Source: Prevotellaceae bacterium UBA1786
Lineage (GTDB): Bacteria; Bacteroidota; Bacteroidia; Bacteroidales; Bacteroidaceae
Length of the DNA stretch: 8,570 nt
Direction: 5' to 3'
Assembly (NCBI GenBank): GCA_002314525.1
Contig: DCGE01000104.1
Span: forward strand, 2,039 to 10,608
Part shown: piece after piece, positions 6,758-8,570 of the stretch
How the letters are laid out: the number at the start of each line of letters is the position of its first letter
How positions within the stretch are numbered: position 1 is the first letter of the stretch
Notes under the pieces: model-generated
Seen by the model: only the letters and a program-made list of their open reading frames with translations
What the model was told of the DNA's origin: nothing
Database searches by the model: none
Made by a program: the position numbers and the translations under genes

Positions 6758-7376
6758 AGGATTATTACGACTATATCTGGTGACTGACAGAGATGTGGTG
6801 GGTGACAGGGACCTGACTGAAATGGTCAAGGAGGCTGTGGAAGGCGGAGTGACGATTGTTCAGCTGCGGGAGAAGGAGTGTGAGACAGGGGAATTCGTAG
6901 AACTGGCCCGGAGAATGAAGGCAATGTTGAAAACTTACAATGTGCCGCTTATCATCAACAACAGAATCGACGTGGCACTGGCCATAGATGCCGACGGAGT
7001 GCATATCGGACAGAAGGACATGCCATACGATACAGCAAGACGTCTATTGGGAAACGAAAAGATTATCGGTCTATCAATAGAGACTCTGGAAGAATTGGAG
7101 AGAGCGAATGAACTGGATGTGGATTATGTGGCTGCTTCGCCCGTATTCCCCACCCCTACAAAGACGGACACGGCACGACCTTGGGGAATTGAAGGGCTGA
7201 AAGAGTTCTGTATGAAGTCGGTGCACCCAGTGGTGGCAATAGGCGGAATGAACGAGAAGACTATCACGGATGTGATGAAGGTAGGCACTGACGGAGTGGC
7301 TGTAGTGTCGGCGATTCTGGGCGCTGAGAGGCCGAAGGAGAGAGCGGAAGCATTATTCCGGTTAGCAGTTAGATAG
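6750..7376 (+). CDS. thiE: Thiamin-phosphate synthase
   Basis: ThiE joins HMP-PP with thiazole phosphate to make thiamin phosphate. From ATG 6750 it is 208 residues, a usual length. Motifs in order are LYLVTDRD (8-15), GGVTIVQLREKE (32-43; pyrophosphate and substrate binding), LIINNRIDVALAIDADGVHI (67-86), IGLSIETLEE (106-115), DYVAASPVFPTPTKTD (125-140; the family's GPVFxTxTK loop) and VAIGGM (162-167), followed by DGVAVVSAI (181-189). Together these form a TIM barrel. Starts at ATG 6741 or TTG 6738 would add 3 or 4 residues. None has a clear ribosome-binding site, and all overlap the end of thiM (8 nt for 6750), so translation is probably coupled to thiM and hence to the riboswitch. The gene ends 38 nt before thiD. 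The SPVF reading in place of GPVF is a mild variation. Confidence 0.95.
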   Translation: MDKGLLRLYLVTDRDVVGDRDLTEMVKEAVEGGVTIVQLREKECETGEFVELARRMKAMLKTYNVPLIINNRIDVALAIDADGVHIGQKDMPYDTARRLLGNEKIIGLSIETLEELERANELDVDYVAASPVFPTPTKTDTARPWGIEGLKEFCMKSVHPVVAIGGMNEKTITDVMKVGTDGVAVVSAILGAERPKERAEALFRLAVR

Positions 7377-7414
7377 GGACCACAAGTTTTTTCAGAAGAG
7401 AACAAAGACCAATT

Positions 7415-8257
7415 ATGGACAAAGAAGTAAAGACTTACCCTCGAGTGCTGGCGATTGCTGGAAGCGACTCGGGAGGGGGTGCCGGAATTCAGGCCGACAT
7501 CAAGGCCATATCGGCAACCGGCAGCTATGCTGCAAGTGCCATAACAGCAATCACGATTCAGAATACAATGGGTGTGGAGGACGTATATCCTGTACCACAG
7601 AATGTTGTGTCAAGACAGATTGAATGCGTAATCAACGACATCGGTGTGGATGCCATCAAAATAGGTATGCTCCAATCAAGCGATGTTATCAGAGGGATAA
7701 GGAAGTCGCTGGAAAGATGTGAACTGCCTGATGCACCAGGACATAACATAGTGCTGGATCCTGTGATGGTTTCAACATCGGGTCATAGGCTGATTGAAGA
7801 ATCGGCTATCGAGACGCTCACGAAGACCTTGATTCCAGCAGCGAGAATAATAACGCCCAACATACCAGAAGCGGAAGTGCTCTCGGGCATGAAGATTGAG
7901 TCAAACAATGACATGACCTTCATTGCGAAATATCTTGCCAAGAAATGGGAAGTGTCGGTATTGCTGAAGGCCGGTCACATGAGTGACAGAAAGGTCAATG
8001 ATATTCTCTACGATAATGAAAATGACGAAATGCTTTTTCTGCCATCGAAGCGCATAGACACTCCGAACACTCACGGAACGGGCTGTACACTGTCATCGGC
8101 GTTGGCATCGTATCTTGCACAGGGAATGTCACTGGACGATGCTGTGAAGGCTGCAAAGAAATATATCGTAAAAGCCATTGAGTCGGGTGCACACTATCAA
8201 ATCGGTCACGGTCACGGACCGGTAAACCACTTCTGGGCGAAGAACACCCGCAATTAG
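7415..8257 (+). CDS. thiD: Hydroxymethylpyrimidine / phosphomethylpyrimidine kinase
   Basis: ThiD phosphorylates 4-amino-5-hydroxymethyl-2-methylpyrimidine (HMP) twice to give HMP-PP, the pyrimidine substrate of ThiE. The protein has 280 residues. It belongs to the ribokinase-like fold: LAIAGSDSGGGAGIQADIK (12-30) binds HMP, IKIGML (81-86) and VLDPVMVSTSGHRL (113-126) are classic ThiD motifs, ITPNIPEAEVLSG (146-158) follows, and HGTGCTLSSALASYL (220-234) holds the anion hole with Cys224. The C-terminal IGHGHGPVNHFW is the usual ThiD ending. It lies 38 nt after thiE on the same strand with no promoter or terminator seen in the gap, so it is the third gene of the TPP-controlled operon. No ThiE or TenA fusion is present. 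It ends 69 nt before the convergent rpmA stop. Confidence 0.96.
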   Translation: MDKEVKTYPRVLAIAGSDSGGGAGIQADIKAISATGSYAASAITAITIQNTMGVEDVYPVPQNVVSRQIECVINDIGVDAIKIGMLQSSDVIRGIRKSLERCELPDAPGHNIVLDPVMVSTSGHRLIEESAIETLTKTLIPAARIITPNIPEAEVLSGMKIESNNDMTFIAKYLAKKWEVSVLLKAGHMSDRKVNDILYDNENDEMLFLPSKRIDTPNTHGTGCTLSSALASYLAQGMSLDDAVKAAKKYIVKAIESGAHYQIGHGHGPVNHFWAKNTRN

Positions 8258-8287
8258 GAGTAATGAATCAGGAGTGATGTTCAAGAC

Positions 8288-8315
8288 AAAAAAAAGACTT
8301 CCGAAATCGGAAGTC
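8288..8315 (-). terminator. Hairpin terminator between convergent rpmA and thiD
   Basis: GACTTCCG (8296-8303) pairs perfectly with CGGAAGTC (8308-8315) around the loop AAAT; A8304 and T8307 could add a ninth pair. Read on the minus strand the stem is followed by eight T (complement of A8288-8295), a strong intrinsic terminator for rpmA. Read on the plus strand it is followed by ATTCTTTTGATTT, a weaker U-tract, so it may also end the thi transcript. The hairpin fills most of the space between the two stop codons. Confidence 0.85.
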
Positions 8316-8326
8316 ATTCTTTTGAT

Positions 8327-8570
8327 TTAAGCCTCAACTACCACCGGAGTGATTGAAACAGTTGAGCGGTTCTTTCTGCCCTTGTGGAATGTAACCAATC
8401 CATCAACGAGTGCGAAGAGTGTGTCATCCTTACCAATTCCAACATTCTTGCCTGGGTTGTGAACTGTACCACGCTGACGAACGAGAATGTTACCAGCCTT
8501 GGCAAACTGACCACCAAATAACTTAACACCGAGTCGTTTGCTGTGTGACTCGCGGCCGTTCTTTGAACTA
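8327..8570 (-). CDS. rpmA: 50S ribosomal protein L27 (5' end outside window)
   Basis: The minus-strand frame ends at TAA (8329-8327) and stays open to the window edge, giving 80 residues plus one extra base. It reads [16 protein letters not shown] at the visible N-terminal side, then [37 protein letters not shown] and [15 protein letters not shown], which is unmistakably bacterial L27. Only about the first eight residues (MAHKKG-type start) are missing. L27 sits near the peptidyl-transferase centre of the large ribosomal subunit and helps position tRNA. In most bacteria it follows rplU (L21) in one operon, which would lie beyond 8570; its promoter is not visible. It converges on thiD across a shared hairpin. 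Confidence 0.97.
   Translation of the reverse strand, partial: SSKNGRESHSKRLGVKLFGGQFAKAGNILVRQRGTVHNPGKNVGIGKDDTLFALVDGLVTFHKGRKNRSTVSITPVVVEA

Noticed and set aside
8256..8279. Imperfect direct repeat AGGAGTAATG / AGGAGTGATG after thiD
   Set aside because: There are two short copies only, the first overlapping the stop codon of thiD. It is too little to call a repeat element, and the hairpin that follows explains the region better.
6124..8529. Minus-strand open frames within thiM, thiE and thiD, and the minus-strand frame at 8338-8529
   Set aside because: The first group are shadows of well-conserved enzymes. The last lies over rpmA in a frame different from the L27 reading frame, which matches the family along its full length.

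Overview
The window looks like a chromosomal piece of a Bacteroidota (Bacteroidales) genome, perhaps Prevotella- or Bacteroides-like; the genus is not decidable from what is here. The support is a TonB-dependent receptor followed by surface-type lipoproteins with an acidic patch after the lipobox cysteine, a DUF5689-type protein, A-rich leaders with little Shine-Dalgarno sequence, and a perfect Bacteroidota -33/-7 promoter (TTTG, 19 nt, TAnnTTTG). No tRNA, rRNA, CRISPR array or insertion sequence was seen.

Region 1 (1-5877, + strand) is a tight four-gene run, probably one operon that begins left of the window. In order it holds the C-terminal part of a TonB-dependent outer-membrane receptor, a DUF5689-like lipoprotein, a 660-residue multidomain lipoprotein (two tandem jelly-roll repeats, an OB-fold-like domain and a C-terminal carbohydrate-binding-like domain), and a lipoprotein of the DNA/RNA non-specific endonuclease family. 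Gaps are 7-21 nt, and the last pair overlaps by one base (TAGTG). Together they look like a surface capture, cleavage and import apparatus; the nuclease and the OB-like folds make nucleic acid the leading candidate substrate. That is an inference. A hairpin with a T7 run (5935-5969) closes the unit.

Region 2 (5983-8257, + strand) is a thiamin salvage operon: Bacteroidota promoter, TPP riboswitch, thiM, thiE, thiD. ThiM phosphorylates hydroxyethylthiazole, ThiD converts HMP to HMP-PP, and ThiE joins the two into thiamin phosphate. No thiC, thiG, thiH, thiS or thiF is present in the window. The 3' strand of riboswitch stem P1 contains both possible thiM start codons and the conserved aptamer end contains the ribosome-binding site, so the aptamer itself could switch translation.

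Region 3 (8327-8570, - strand) is rpmA (ribosomal protein L27), missing only its first eight or so residues at the window edge. It converges on thiD, and a hairpin between them has a T8 tail in the rpmA direction.
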